64,000 bases of DNA, taken from Clostridia bacterium. Lineage in GTDB: Bacteria > Bacillota > Clostridia > TANB77 > CAG-508. Under the pieces are notes generated by a model that saw nothing but the letters and a program-made list of their open reading frames with translations, was not told the DNA's origin and did no database searches. The position numbers and the translations under genes were made by a program. Position 1 is the first letter of the stretch. Every line of letters begins with the position of its first letter. Positions 28,504-38,176 of the stretch are shown here, piece by piece. The stretch spans positions 53,032 through 117,031 of the forward strand of contig JAFXOY010000113.1 in assembly GCA_017528375.1 (NCBI GenBank), given 5' to 3'.

Positions 28504-30153
28504 TTAAAAATGTTTTCCTTTTCTTTTTGTTTTATTTTCAGGGTCTAAATCTCCAAATACTTGAGTTTTTCCTATATCATCATTGTCTCTAAATACATCA
28601 TATTCTGTTGGTGTAGAATTTAATATTTGTGATTTAACATTACTGTTTTCAACTATATCATCATATTGTTGTTCAGGTTCAGTATTTGCTTCGTCAATTG
28701 CATTTTTTAATGAATAATCATAATCATCTGAAAGTTCATCATCATTTTCAAAATCATCATCGTCCTCTGAATTTGACGTTTTCTTTAATAAAATAATGAT
28801 AACAATTATTAATATTATTAAAACCCCTATGATACTTCCTAGAATAATATAAAGTTTGTTGTCTTTAACATTTTTTATTGCCTCAATAGGATTTTGAGAA
28901 GCTTTTTTTACTGTAATTTGATATACACCTGTTCTAGTTCCTTCTTTATCTTCAAGCATTACAGTAATAATTTTTTCATTTTTGTCTGTATCTTGTGATT
29001 CAGAAACAGTAACTTCAACATCTGAATCTTCTGCTGTTGCAACAACAGCATCTGCTTTTATTGATGATGGATCATCGGTTTCAATTACATAGTTTGTAAT
29101 TTCTGGACTAAAGCTTGGCTGTAAGTTTGCATTACTTACACGTAAATCTTTTAATTTTAGCATCTCTGTTGCTGTATTTTCATCAGATGTTTTAGCAACA
29201 GCTATTGTATATATTCTTGTTGTTCCATCTTCAGCTGTAACAGTAATTTTAATAATGTTGTTTCCTACTTTTAAATTATCATTTCCCTCTATTACAAATT
29301 TTGATTTTTCATCCTGTAATACAGGTGTTATTGTTAATTTATCTACATCACCTTTTACATCAACACTATATTTTGTTGTTTCTGGTGTGAAATCAGGTGA
29401 TAATTTATAATTTTCTACTACTAAATCCTTTAGTGCTTTGTTTGTTGATTTATCGGTTGTTTCTTCTTTTTTCTCTTCCTCTTTTTGTTGTTCTTCAGCT
29501 GGTTTTGTAGAAGTTAATAAGAAGTTTGCAACGTATTTTGTCCCACCATAGTTTACTCTGTACCATGTGTAGCCATTAACTTTTTGTTTTGATGTTCCCG
29601 TAACAGTAACTGCTGTTCCTTTTTTTACCCAGGTTGCAGCAGAACTTGTTGACCAACTTGAACGTAAATTACAATCACTTGTTGTGTACATTGTTGTATT
29701 TGTATTTGTAAATGTTGGTTCTGTTTGTTGTTGAGTTTGTTGTGGCTGTTGTTGAGTTGGTTGTTGCACTGGTTGAGTTTTCTCAGCAACAGTAATTGTA
29801 ACAGTTTTATTGATAGGAACTTCTGTCTTATTGGCATCAACTACGCTTCCTGATATAGTAACTGTTTTAGTTCCAGCACTTGATGTATCTAATGTATATG
29901 TTGCAGATTTTGTTTCATTTTCTAGGTTTGTATTAACTATATCTATACGTCCAGAAACTCCTGGACCTGAAATAGATAATTCACTTAAACACCCCGTTGC
30001 ACTTGCGGTAATTGTAACTTTATCTCCTACATTTACATTTTGACTACTTGCTGAAATCGATGCACTTGCAGCATTTGATTCAATACAACTTATACCTACC
30101 CCTATAATTACTGCTATAAATAATAAAATTATTTTTTTATAAATTTTTTTCAT
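28504..30153 (-). CDS. Surface protein with SH3-like and cadherin-like repeats and C-terminal anchor
   Basis: This 549-residue protein has a signal peptide (about 1-29), an Ig-like region (about 30-125), a Gln-rich linker and an SH3-like cell-wall-binding domain (about 150-220). Two cadherin-like beta-sandwich repeats (PF12733 type; LKDLVVENYKLSPDFTPET and LKDLRVSNANLQPSFSPEI) follow, then a membrane helix near 440-462 and an acidic cytoplasmic tail. It should be embedded in the membrane with its domains in the cell wall. The next upstream gene encodes a wall hydrolase with SH3 domains, suggesting a shared envelope function. The ligand is unknown. Confidence 0.8.
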   Translation of the reverse strand: MKKIYKKIILLFIAVIIGVGISCIESNAASASISASSQNVNVGDKVTITASATGCLSELSISGPGVSGRIDIVNTNLENETKSATYTLDTSSAGTKTVTISGSVVDANKTEVPINKTVTITVAEKTQPVQQPTQQQPQQTQQQTEPTFTNTNTTMYTTSDCNLRSSWSTSSAATWVKKGTAVTVTGTSKQKVNGYTWYRVNYGGTKYVANFLLTSTKPAEEQQKEEEKKEETTDKSTNKALKDLVVENYKLSPDFTPETTKYSVDVKGDVDKLTITPVLQDEKSKFVIEGNDNLKVGNNIIKITVTAEDGTTRIYTIAVAKTSDENTATEMLKLKDLRVSNANLQPSFSPEITNYVIETDDPSSIKADAVVATAEDSDVEVTVSESQDTDKNEKIITVMLEDKEGTRTGVYQITVKKASQNPIEAIKNVKDNKLYIILGSIIGVLIILIIVIIILLKKTSNSEDDDDFENDDELSDDYDYSLKNAIDEANTEPEQQYDDIVENSNVKSQILNSTPTEYDVFRDNDDIGKTQVFGDLDPENKTKRKGKHF

Positions 30154-30197
30154 AAAAACCTTAAATGTTATTAAATAACATTTTTCTCCTTTCGTAT

Positions 30198-32171
30198 TTA
30201 TTTATTCTTAATAAATGATAATATATCATATACATCTAATAAGCTAACTTTTCCATCATTGTTGAAATCTAATGCTTTGTCGTATGCCTTTTTCTGTTTT
30301 ATAGATGATAAAACATCATATGCATCTAATAAACTTATCTTTCCATCACCATTTATGTCAAGAGGTTTATTTCCCTGTGAATTTGATGTTGCATTATTCT
30401 CTGCTGGCTTATTATCTTCATATCTTAAATAAGTATTAGCGATGTATCCTTCCAAACCATCAGCAGTTACAATCTTATCCCATGTATATCCATTAGCTGT
30501 TCCTGCTGCTTTTTGCAATACTGTAACTTTATTATTTTTTCTAACTGATGTTACTACAGAGTGTCCTGTACCTATGCCACTTCTTATATTAACTTTTCCA
30601 TCATCGTTACAATTTACATATGCAATTTGATAAGTTGTTTGTGCAACTTCTGTTAAATAATCACTTACTAAATATCCTTGTGTACCGTTTGATAATTTTA
30701 TTCTTGACCAATTGTACCCATCTAATCCATTATATTTTCCCGTTTCTATAATAGTAACAGATTGCCCAGATGTAATTGTTGTCATTACTCTTGTTCCTAC
30801 TGTACCTGGTCCATTTCTTAAATTAACGTTTACATTTGCTATAGCTGAAAGATTTACATTTGTTACATCTTCAATTTGTGTAATGAAGTTTCTAGCGATA
30901 TATCCTTTTCGACCATCAGGTAACACTACTTTATCCCAGTAATATCCGCCTTCTTGGCTTCCTGCAGTTTCAATTCTTAGCAATACATCGCCTGTATTTA
31001 CTTTTGTAATTTCTGAAGATGATGTACTTTTTTCACTTCTAATTGCAACTCCATTTCCAGTAACCTTAACATTTTGCGTTACCGTTGAAAGACCTGCTGG
31101 TGATGGTGATGCTTCAGTTGGCATATTTTTGAAAACAGGAATAACAAAATTTATATTACTGTTTAATAATCCCATAGCTTCATAAGATGTTCTTACAGTA
31201 TTTCCTTCTGATAATGCAGCAGATACATTTTGCATGTATTGGTGATAATATAAACTTCCGTCAGAATTATCAACATCAAATTTTTGTAAATATAATGTAG
31301 ATTGTCCTCTTGAGATATATGCAGATGCTATAAATTTAGCACCTCCAATAATAGATTTTTCTGGATTATCCCATTCTTGAGTTTTAGCATATTTTAAGGC
31401 ATTACCTATTATGTCTCCTCCAGTAGCTTGTATATTAAGGAAATTGTAATATCCTTTATATGTAGCATTGTCTCCTCTTCCTGTTGAACTGGCTGTGCTA
31501 TTAACTCCTTGCTCTTGTTTTATTCTTGCAGCTAAATGATAAGGGCTGATTCCAGCTTCTTTTGCTGCTTCCATTATTACTTGTGCATATGATTTATTAA
31601 GTGTTCCTGTTGTCCCATCAGTTTTTATGTAAGTAATTGTATTTCCTTTTGCCCATGGAACTGTACTTATAATTTTATTTACTCCATCAATATTTTGAAT
31701 ATCCCCATTGTATGCTAAATTTTCAAATTGAAAAATATTGCTTTCATTTAACCAATTACGTGGATCCATATAATATGCTACAGCTGATTCTGAAGCACAT
31801 TTCCATCTTCCTGAATCATAAAGTCTGTCTCCGCAGGTTGAACATACCCAGTTTCCATTATTTGTATAGTAAATTAAGTTTCTTCCATGTGATGCTACTG
31901 TTTCATTTTTTATAACTTCATTCCAATCAAGTCCTGTATCTAGTATTGTAAAATTCCAATTTGGATGTTTTGATTGTAAATTTTTAATTAGGTTCTCATA
32001 ACCTGGATAATTATTTAAACTTCCTTGAGAATATGGATATTTGGTTTGTGCAGCGAATAATTTACTTGGTAATATTATTCCCAAGCACATATATATAATT
32101 ACATTTAAAGCAATAATTTTTTTAATAATTTTTCTTGTGTACATTTTTGGTAAAAAGTCACGATTTGCCAC
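30198..32171 (-). CDS. Endo-beta-N-acetylglucosaminidase with SH3 domains and dockerin
   Basis: This secreted wall hydrolase has a signal peptide and a glucosaminidase domain (about 60-350, with SPYHLAARIKQEQG containing the likely catalytic Glu). Three SH3-type wall-binding domains follow (each GNGVAIRSEKS/VNLRNGPGT/VNIRSGIGT). A C-terminal dockerin has two calcium-binding repeats, DINGDGKISLLDAYDVL and DFNNDGKVSLLDVYDIL. I take GTG at 32171 as the start (AGGAGGCGGG upstream); an ATG nine codons later is possible. A dockerin should bind a cohesin, but none is encoded in this window. Confidence 0.87.
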   Translation of the reverse strand: MANRDFLPKMYTRKIIKKIIALNVIIYMCLGIILPSKLFAAQTKYPYSQGSLNNYPGYENLIKNLQSKHPNWNFTILDTGLDWNEVIKNETVASHGRNLIYYTNNGNWVCSTCGDRLYDSGRWKCASESAVAYYMDPRNWLNESNIFQFENLAYNGDIQNIDGVNKIISTVPWAKGNTITYIKTDGTTGTLNKSYAQVIMEAAKEAGISPYHLAARIKQEQGVNSTASSTGRGDNATYKGYYNFLNIQATGGDIIGNALKYAKTQEWDNPEKSIIGGAKFIASAYISRGQSTLYLQKFDVDNSDGSLYYHQYMQNVSAALSEGNTVRTSYEAMGLLNSNINFVIPVFKNMPTEASPSPAGLSTVTQNVKVTGNGVAIRSEKSTSSSEITKVNTGDVLLRIETAGSQEGGYYWDKVVLPDGRKGYIARNFITQIEDVTNVNLSAIANVNVNLRNGPGTVGTRVMTTITSGQSVTIIETGKYNGLDGYNWSRIKLSNGTQGYLVSDYLTEVAQTTYQIAYVNCNDDGKVNIRSGIGTGHSVVTSVRKNNKVTVLQKAAGTANGYTWDKIVTADGLEGYIANTYLRYEDNKPAENNATSNSQGNKPLDINGDGKISLLDAYDVLSSIKQKKAYDKALDFNNDGKVSLLDVYDILSFIKNK

Positions 32172-32320
32172 TTTTTTCCCGCCTCCTCTTTTGCTACATT
32201 TTATACAGATTAAGTATATCATTGTTGAAAAAAGTAGTCAATGTTATTAGAATAATTTACGAAAATGTAATATTTGTGTAATATTTACGTAAAAAATGTC
32301 TAAAAATGTTGCTCTTGTAA

Positions 32321-32361
32321 AATAATCAAGTGCGAAGCAATTTGCTCCGCACTTGATTATT
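32321..32361 (-). terminator. Terminator after the 263-residue hypothetical gene
   Basis: A 14-bp stem (AATAATCAAGTGCG, 32321-32334, with 32348-32361), extended by an inner AGCAA/TTGCT pairing, follows three bases after the stop, with TTATTTT on the minus strand. Confidence 0.85.
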
Positions 32362-32363
32362 TA

Positions 32364-33155
32364 TTAACGTTCTATTTCTTCTTTCAATTCTTTGTTATAT
32401 TCATTTATGACACTTTTTATAAATTTATGATTTATTAAAACTCTATTTTCTGTCCCGATTCTTTCACATTCTTTTGAAATATCTTCATAATTCATTCCTT
32501 GTGCATACCATTTTCTTATTTTAGCACGGTTTTCTTGAATAATAATTTGTTTTTCAATATTTTCATATTGATGTTTTTCTAAATCTGTTAATTCTGATTT
32601 ATCATAATAAGCTAAAATTTCTCTTGCATCCATAAATTTACCAATTTCTGAATACATTTCTGCTAAAAATAACCTATATGACACGCGTTCTCCAAGAAAA
32701 CTAATTTTTTTGGCAAATTTCTCAACGTTTTCTGGTAAATTCATATTCTTTAAATTACCACTTTCTTTCGCAGCCACATATTTGCTTAGAAATTCTTTAA
32801 CTTGTTTTTGATATACTTGCCTTCGAGTTCTTACTTGCATTTGTTTTTCCTTGGTTTCATTATATTTGTCTTTTTGCTTGTTTCTTGCACAATCTTTTAC
32901 ATGCTTTTCTGAATATACTGAATCTATCTTCTTATTTATTGTATCAATTAAATCTATTTTTTCTTGAACACTATTAACATCAGTATTTAGTTCTTTTGCA
33001 ATCTCAATCTGGCTTTTCTTATTTTTATATAAATCCAGAATTCTTTTAAGGATTATATCATTTTCAACAACTTTATCTAAAATTTTGTTTCTATTTGCTT
33101 CGCCTTTAGAAATAAGCTCATAAATTACATTTAACTGTTCTTGAGTTAATTCCAA
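32364..33155 (-). CDS. Helical hypothetical protein with HTH-like segments
   Basis: This 263-residue, highly charged, mostly helical protein is of no family I recognise. Residues 35-65 (DLYKNKKSQIEIAKELNTDVNSVQEKI) and 205-235 (KWYAQGMNYEDISKECERIG) look like helix-turn-helix units, so nucleic-acid binding is possible. The start is TTG at 33155 with GGGGGAG upstream. It lies 12 bases after glyQS and is probably read from the T-box-controlled transcript, then terminated by its own hairpin. Confidence 0.7.
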   Translation of the reverse strand: MELTQEQLNVIYELISKGEANRNKILDKVVENDIILKRILDLYKNKKSQIEIAKELNTDVNSVQEKIDLIDTINKKIDSVYSEKHVKDCARNKQKDKYNETKEKQMQVRTRRQVYQKQVKEFLSKYVAAKESGNLKNMNLPENVEKFAKKISFLGERVSYRLFLAEMYSEIGKFMDAREILAYYDKSELTDLEKHQYENIEKQIIIQENRAKIRKWYAQGMNYEDISKECERIGTENRVLINHKFIKSVINEYNKELKEEIER

Positions 33156-33167
33156 ACAAACTCCCCC

Positions 33168-34550
33168 TTAGAACTCTATTTTATTTTCAATCCATTTTGT
33201 CAAATCATCAATTGATATTCTAATTTGTTCCATTGTATCTCTATCTCTTATTGTAACTTGATTATCTTCAAGTGTATCAAAATCAATAGTTACGCAATAT
33301 GGTGTTCCTATTTCATCTTCTCTTCTATAACGTTTTCCTATGCTTCCAGCCTCATCATAATCACACATAAATTTCTTTGAAAGCATTTCATAAACCTCGT
33401 TTGCTTTATCACTTAATTTTTTAGATAATGGTAATACTGCAACTTTGTAAGGTGCTAGAGCTGGATGTAAGTGTAATACTGTACGAACGTCTCCTTCTGC
33501 AATTTCTTGTTCTTCATAAGCATTGCATAAGAAAGCTAAGGCAACCCTGTCACATCCTAGTGATGGTTCGATAACATAAGGAATATATTTCTCATTTGAT
33601 TCTGGATCTAAGTAAGACATGTCTTGTTTTGAAAATTCCATATGTTTACTTAAGTCGAAATCTGTTCTAGAAGCAATTCCCCATAATTCTCCCCATCCAA
33701 ATGGGAATGTAAATTCAATGTCTGTTGTAGCATTACTGTAATGTGATAATTCTTCTTTACTATGATCTCTTAATCTTATATTTTCTTCTTTAATTCCTAA
33801 ACTTAATAACCAGTTTTTGCAGAAATCTTTCCAGTATTTGTGCCATTCAAGTTCTGTACCCGGTTTGCAGAAAAATTCTAATTCCATTTGTTCAAATTCA
33901 CGAGTTCTAAATGTAAAGTTTCCTGGTGTAATTTCATTTCTGAATGATTTACCTATTTGCGCAATACCCATTGGTAACTTTCTTCTTGTTGTTCTTTGAA
34001 CATTTTTGAAGTTAACAAATATACCTTGAGCTGTTTCTGGTCTTAAATATATTTCAGCTTTAGCATCTTCTGTAACGCCTTGGAATGTTTTAAACATTAA
34101 ATTAAATTTTCTTATAGATGTAAAGTTTTCCTTACCACAATTTGGACAAGCAATATGATTTTCTTTCATGTAATTAATCATTTTGTCATCTGACCAACCA
34201 TCGACAACTTCTTCACAATTATGTTCATGCATCCATTCTTCAATTAATTTATCTGCTCTATGTCTTGTTTTACATTCTTTACAATCAATAAGTGGATCAC
34301 TAAATCCTCCAACGTGACCTGATGCAACCCATGTTTCTGGATTCATTAAAATTGCTGCATCTAATCCAACATTATATTTACTTTCTTGTATAAATTTCTT
34401 TCTCCAAGCATCTTTAATATTATTTTTCAATTCAACGCCTAGAGGCCCATAATCCCAAGTATTTGCTAACCCTCCATAAATTTCTGATCCAGGATAAACA
34501 TATCCTCTTCCTTTGCATAACGCAACTAATTTTTCCATGTTTTCTAACAT
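33168..34550 (-). CDS. glyQS: Glycyl-tRNA synthetase (dimeric type)
   Basis: This class II synthetase charges tRNA-Gly. The 460-residue protein begins with the typical [22 protein letters not shown]. It has motif 2 ([25 protein letters not shown]), motif 3 ([13 protein letters not shown]) and the C-terminal anticodon-binding domain. The start at ATG 34550 follows AGGAGG. Expression should be controlled by a T-box leader (34637-34865) that senses uncharged tRNA-Gly. A palindromic repeat lies between the leader terminator and the ribosome site. Confidence 0.97.
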   Translation of the reverse strand: MLENMEKLVALCKGRGYVYPGSEIYGGLANTWDYGPLGVELKNNIKDAWRKKFIQESKYNVGLDAAILMNPETWVASGHVGGFSDPLIDCKECKTRHRADKLIEEWMHEHNCEEVVDGWSDDKMINYMKENHIACPNCGKENFTSIRKFNLMFKTFQGVTEDAKAEIYLRPETAQGIFVNFKNVQRTTRRKLPMGIAQIGKSFRNEITPGNFTFRTREFEQMELEFFCKPGTELEWHKYWKDFCKNWLLSLGIKEENIRLRDHSKEELSHYSNATTDIEFTFPFGWGELWGIASRTDFDLSKHMEFSKQDMSYLDPESNEKYIPYVIEPSLGCDRVALAFLCNAYEEQEIAEGDVRTVLHLHPALAPYKVAVLPLSKKLSDKANEVYEMLSKKFMCDYDEAGSIGKRYRREDEIGTPYCVTIDFDTLEDNQVTIRDRDTMEQIRISIDDLTKWIENKIEF

Positions 34551-34569
34551 AATAATTCCTCCTTTTTGA

Positions 34570-34638
34570 CCCATTCCGGGACGGACTCATTTTGGGACAT
34601 TTTTGACCCAAAATGAGTCCGTCCCCAAATGTGTCAAA
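34570..34638. repeat. Dispersed palindromic repeat, type A copy 2, inside the glyQS leader
   Basis: The 69 bases are identical to 7274-7342 and include the perfect 19-bp inverted repeat (34578-34596 with 34607-34625). It sits between the T-box terminator and the glyQS ribosome site, so its hairpin is part of the glyQS mRNA. Confidence 0.92.
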
Positions 34639-34865
34639 CAAAAAACTTCCGTCCAACTAGCCTTAAATAGCTAGGGACGAAAGTTAAATTCCGCGGTTCC
34701 ACCCTAATTGATAACAATTTATAGTAATATTATTATCCTCTTTATTTAAATATTCAGCTCCAAAGCTCCCCATATATTTCTATTGCTAATTTTCACCAGC
34801 CATTAGCTCTCTATAAATAGATAATATATTTTTTCTTTTTCATCACCGTTTTCAATTGTTTCTAT
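34637..34865 (-). promoter_or_regulatory. T-box riboswitch of glyQS
   Basis: The conserved T-box AGGGTGGAACCGCGG reads on the minus strand at 34705-34691. It is followed by a terminator hairpin (34685-34644) with a TTTTTT run. Upstream, GGTGATGAAAA near 34852 and a GCTGGTGAAAA loop near 34795 fit Stem I. Uncharged tRNA pairs with the leader and favours the antiterminator, allowing transcription into glyQS. I could not fix the specifier codon with certainty. Confidence 0.9.
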
Positions 34866-34910
34866 TTTAGCACATTTTCTCTAAAAGTCAATATTTTTTA
34901 TAGATTTATG

Positions 34911-35540
34911 TTAAATTGTTCTAAAACTTAACATCATTTTTTCTATAATTGGTTGATTAGTTTTTATAAATTCTTTACCGATTTGAACTTTTGCATGATA
35001 ATAACTTTTTTCTTTTTCTATGAAATAGTCCATATACATATTCTCATCTTTCGTATATCTTTCAATATAACACAATCTTCCATTTAAATCTATTGTATCC
35101 ATATTATATGAAGCATCTTCATTTTTCTTACTTGCCTCAGATGTGATTAGTTCTCTACTTTTATCTACAAATCCATCTTCGATTTTTTCTATTTCAACAA
35201 AAACTGTGTCAGATTCTAATGATTTAAAAATATCTTTGTCTTTTGAGCTTTTATCTATATAAAAGTTATCCATTGCATAATTTATACTATAACGTAAACC
35301 ACTTTCGTATTTTTTCATTGTAATTTCTTGTGTTTGTCCATCTATAACAATTTGTTCCTTAATTTCAGATTCTTTGTTGTCAGGCATTTGTTGAGTTTCT
35401 TCTTGTTGATTGTTATCTTTGTTTGCATCACCTTTATTTCTTGATATTGCAAACACTATTATGCCTACAATAGCTGCAATTATTAATATTAGCACGCAAA
35501 TGGCACCTACTAAATTAATTTTAATAACTCTTCTTTCCAT
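34911..35540 (-). CDS. Membrane-anchored hypothetical protein
   Basis: This 209-residue protein has one N-terminal membrane helix (about 10-32), a Gln/Asn/Glu-rich linker and an extracellular domain of about 150 residues. That domain includes KYESGLRYSINYAMDNFYID and ends MMLSFRTI. I recognise no family; the shape suggests a small lipid- or wall-proximal domain exposed outside the cell. The start follows AAAGGAAC. It lies between pgi and the glyQS leader. Confidence 0.65.
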   Translation of the reverse strand: MERRVIKINLVGAICVLILIIAAIVGIIVFAISRNKGDANKDNNQQEETQQMPDNKESEIKEQIVIDGQTQEITMKKYESGLRYSINYAMDNFYIDKSSKDKDIFKSLESDTVFVEIEKIEDGFVDKSRELITSEASKKNEDASYNMDTIDLNGRLCYIERYTKDENMYMDYFIEKEKSYYHAKVQIGKEFIKTNQPIIEKMMLSFRTI

Positions 35541-35565
35541 TTTTCTTAAGTTCCTTTCTAAAAAA

Positions 35566-36888
35566 TTATTTTTTATCTTGATATCCTGGTTTATCTAGTA
35601 ACTTAAACATATTTGTTTTATATTTTTCTACTCCCGGTTGATTAAATGGATTAACTCCAAGTAATAATCCAGATACGGCACACGCTTTTTCAAAGAAGTA
35701 TATTAAATGCCCTATTGTTTCTTCGTCTAATTTATCCATCTTGATAAATATATTTGGAACTTCTCCTGCTACATGCGCAGCTACGGTTCCCTGCATAGCT
35801 TTTTTATTTACATAGTTTAAAGTTTTATCTGCTAAATAGTTTAGGCCATCTAGATTGTCTTCTTCGTAATTAATTGTTATATCAGAACTTTCTTTGGCAA
35901 CATATAGAACTGTTTCAAATAAAATTCTTTGTCCCTCTTGAATATATTGACCTAGTGAATGTAAGTCTGTTGTAAATTCAACACCTGCAGGGAAAATACC
36001 TTTATGTTCCTTTCCTTCGCTTTCTCCAAAAAGCTGTTTCCACCATTCAATCATGTAGTGCAATTTTGGATTATAGCAAGCTAAAATTTCAATATTTTTA
36101 TTATTTTTATATAACACATTTCTTGCTACTGCATATTTATAACAGTCATTATATTTTAATTCTGAATCATTATATTTTTCTTCAGCAAATTGCGCACCCG
36201 ACATAAGTTTATCTATATTGATTCCAGCAACCGCAATTGGTAGCAAGCCAACTGGGGTTAAAACAGAGTATCTTCCACCTATATTATCAGGAATCACAAA
36301 TGTTTCATAACCTTCTTCATCAGCAAGTTGTTTTAATGCTCCCTTATTTTGATCTGTTGTTACATAAATTCTTTTTTGTGCTTCTTTTATACCATATTTA
36401 TCTTCTAAAAGATTTCTAAATATTCTAAAAGCTATTGCTGGTTCAGTTGTTGTACCTGATTTAGAAATAACATTTACTGAAATATTTTTGTCTTGAATCA
36501 ATTCAATCATATCATTTATATAAGTGCTGCTAAGATTATTTCCAACATATAAAATTTGTGGAAATTTTCTTTCAGTTTTATCTTGAAGATTATAGAAGGA
36601 ATTTGTTAAGCTTTCAATTACAGCTCTTGCTCCTAGATAAGAACCTCCAATTCCAATTACAACTAAAACATCTGAATTATCTTGAATTCTTTTTGCACAT
36701 TTTTTTATTTTTTCAAATTCTCTTTTGCCATATTTACTTGGCCAGTTAAGCCAACCTAAAAATTCTTTTTTATCATTAGCTTTTTTATTCATCATCATAT
36801 GTATTTTCTTTATTTCATCTGAGTAGACCATAATCTCTTTGCCAGTTATTTTGCTTTTTCTGAAATCAATGCTAATATTTGACATCAT
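35566..36888 (-). CDS. pgi: Glucose-6-phosphate isomerase
   Basis: Pgi interconverts glucose 6-phosphate and fructose 6-phosphate in glycolysis. The 440-residue protein carries the phosphosugar isomerase fold with [15 protein letters not shown] near residues 75-90, [16 protein letters not shown] near 140-156, and the active-site [23 protein letters not shown]. The length suits the Firmicutes type. The start at 36888 follows AAGGAGTGATT. Confidence 0.97.
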   Translation of the reverse strand: MMSNISIDFRKSKITGKEIMVYSDEIKKIHMMMNKKANDKKEFLGWLNWPSKYGKREFEKIKKCAKRIQDNSDVLVVIGIGGSYLGARAVIESLTNSFYNLQDKTERKFPQILYVGNNLSSTYINDMIELIQDKNISVNVISKSGTTTEPAIAFRIFRNLLEDKYGIKEAQKRIYVTTDQNKGALKQLADEEGYETFVIPDNIGGRYSVLTPVGLLPIAVAGINIDKLMSGAQFAEEKYNDSELKYNDCYKYAVARNVLYKNNKNIEILACYNPKLHYMIEWWKQLFGESEGKEHKGIFPAGVEFTTDLHSLGQYIQEGQRILFETVLYVAKESSDITINYEEDNLDGLNYLADKTLNYVNKKAMQGTVAAHVAGEVPNIFIKMDKLDEETIGHLIYFFEKACAVSGLLLGVNPFNQPGVEKYKTNMFKLLDKPGYQDKK

Positions 36889-36953
36889 AATCACTCCTTC
36901 TTTAGTATATGACATAATTTTATATTAAGTGATTTATAATTTCAAGAGTATTT

Positions 36954-38108
36954 TTACATTTCATCGTAAATTTTCGACAAATACTTCATACTATTTAAAC
37001 ACTCTTCTAAAGTATTTCCAGTAGCACCAACTTCGATAATACAGGCTGCCTTTGATACTTGATGATTATAGCGAGAATTTCTAACAATTACAGGCTTAAA
37101 CAATCCAGGATACAGCTCGTTTCCTTTTTGCACAACTTTCATTGCAAATTTCAAGTTTTCTCTCCAATTTGGATGTGATAACCCTCCACCGTCAGTTCCT
37201 ATTACAAACATTATTCGTGCACAGTAATCATCTCCAATTTTTACTTTTGGAGCATATGTATTATCTCCTATGGCATCTCTATGTAAATCAATAACTACAT
37301 CTGTACTTTTGTATGTTTCTAGCAAATTATTTACCGTAACTAAAGAACGGTTATATGAACCGTTATAAGCTGGATAGTCATGGTAAGATTTATCATGAAC
37401 AACTGTATATCCATAATTAGATAAATAATTTTCTAATTCATCTCCAACTCTTGCCACACTATAATTTAAGTCTGTAGTTCTATAATTTCCGGTTGAATTA
37501 TATTGATTCTGCTCTGTTGGAGTATAACTTTCGCATGTGTGCGTATGAAAAATAATAATATCTTTTTTATTAAAATCCACATTTAAATCTGTGATTTCAT
37601 TTTGCAAATTATAATCGGATTCATTTCTTATTTTTACTCCAAACAATTCATATGTTGTTTTGTCTGGAATGTTTGAAGGCAAAATTTCTGTATTTACCCC
37701 TGTTTGAGCCTCTTGTAATTTTTTTTGTTCATTTTCATTTGAATTTATATTATTTGTTTCACCTTTTTTTTCTTCATTATTTGTGTTTTCAGAAGAATTA
37801 TTATTTCCAAGCATAGTTCCTGTTAAGTTTGTTGTAGCAACTGTTTTCAACATACCTAGCTCACTATTAATTGTATTAGAAATATATGTTTTACTTGACA
37901 AATCCAATTTTAATTCTTCATCATTTTTTAAAGGCAATATTTCATTTTTTATCGTTCCTAAGAATTGACTTGTGTCAAATTTAAAATAACTTTTAACATT
38001 TTTTTGACTATAAAAAAAATTAGCAAAAACTGCTATAACACCAAATATTATACTAATTTTTGCTAAATATTTAATAATATCCTTTAAAGTTAGAACTTTT
38101 ATTCTCAC
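36954..38108 (-). CDS. spoIIP: Stage II sporulation protein P
   Basis: SpoIIP is a peptidoglycan amidase/endopeptidase that, with SpoIID and SpoIIM, drives engulfment of the forespore. The 384-residue protein has an N-terminal membrane helix (about 12-34), a low-complexity Asn/Glu linker (about 95-140) and the catalytic domain with IIFHTHTCESYTP, VIDLHRDAIG and IIEVGATGNTLEE. GTG at 38108 is the best start, with AAGGAG 11 bases upstream. That ribosome site lies within the 3' arm of a strong terminator-like hairpin. Confidence 0.93.
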   Translation of the reverse strand: MRIKVLTLKDIIKYLAKISIIFGVIAVFANFFYSQKNVKSYFKFDTSQFLGTIKNEILPLKNDEELKLDLSSKTYISNTINSELGMLKTVATTNLTGTMLGNNNSSENTNNEEKKGETNNINSNENEQKKLQEAQTGVNTEILPSNIPDKTTYELFGVKIRNESDYNLQNEITDLNVDFNKKDIIIFHTHTCESYTPTEQNQYNSTGNYRTTDLNYSVARVGDELENYLSNYGYTVVHDKSYHDYPAYNGSYNRSLVTVNNLLETYKSTDVVIDLHRDAIGDNTYAPKVKIGDDYCARIMFVIGTDGGGLSHPNWRENLKFAMKVVQKGNELYPGLFKPVIVRNSRYNHQVSKAACIIEVGATGNTLEECLNSMKYLSKIYDEM

Positions 38109-38170
38109 AAAAAAATTTCTCCTTCGCATATAATATCTTATAAATATTATATGCATGTCCGGAGAAATTT
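38109..38170 (-). terminator. Terminator-like hairpin masking the spoIIP ribosome site
   Basis: Outer arms AAATTTCTCC (38113-38122) and GGAGAAATTT (38161-38170) and inner arms GCATATAATAT (38126-38136) and ATATTATATGC (38144-38154) form a 21-bp interrupted stem. A run of seven Ts ends directly at the spoIIP GTG. The AAGGAG site lies in the 3' arm. Confidence 0.85.
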
Positions 38171-38176
38171 AGAACT

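Noticed and set aside
29625-29840. Glutamine-rich minus-strand frame inside the surface protein gene
   Set aside because: It is an alternate frame of the CAA/TTG-rich linker of the surface protein.
34432-34656. A small minus-strand frame running from the T-box region into glyQS
   Set aside because: It crosses the T-box terminator, the palindromic repeat and the glyQS start in the wrong frame.
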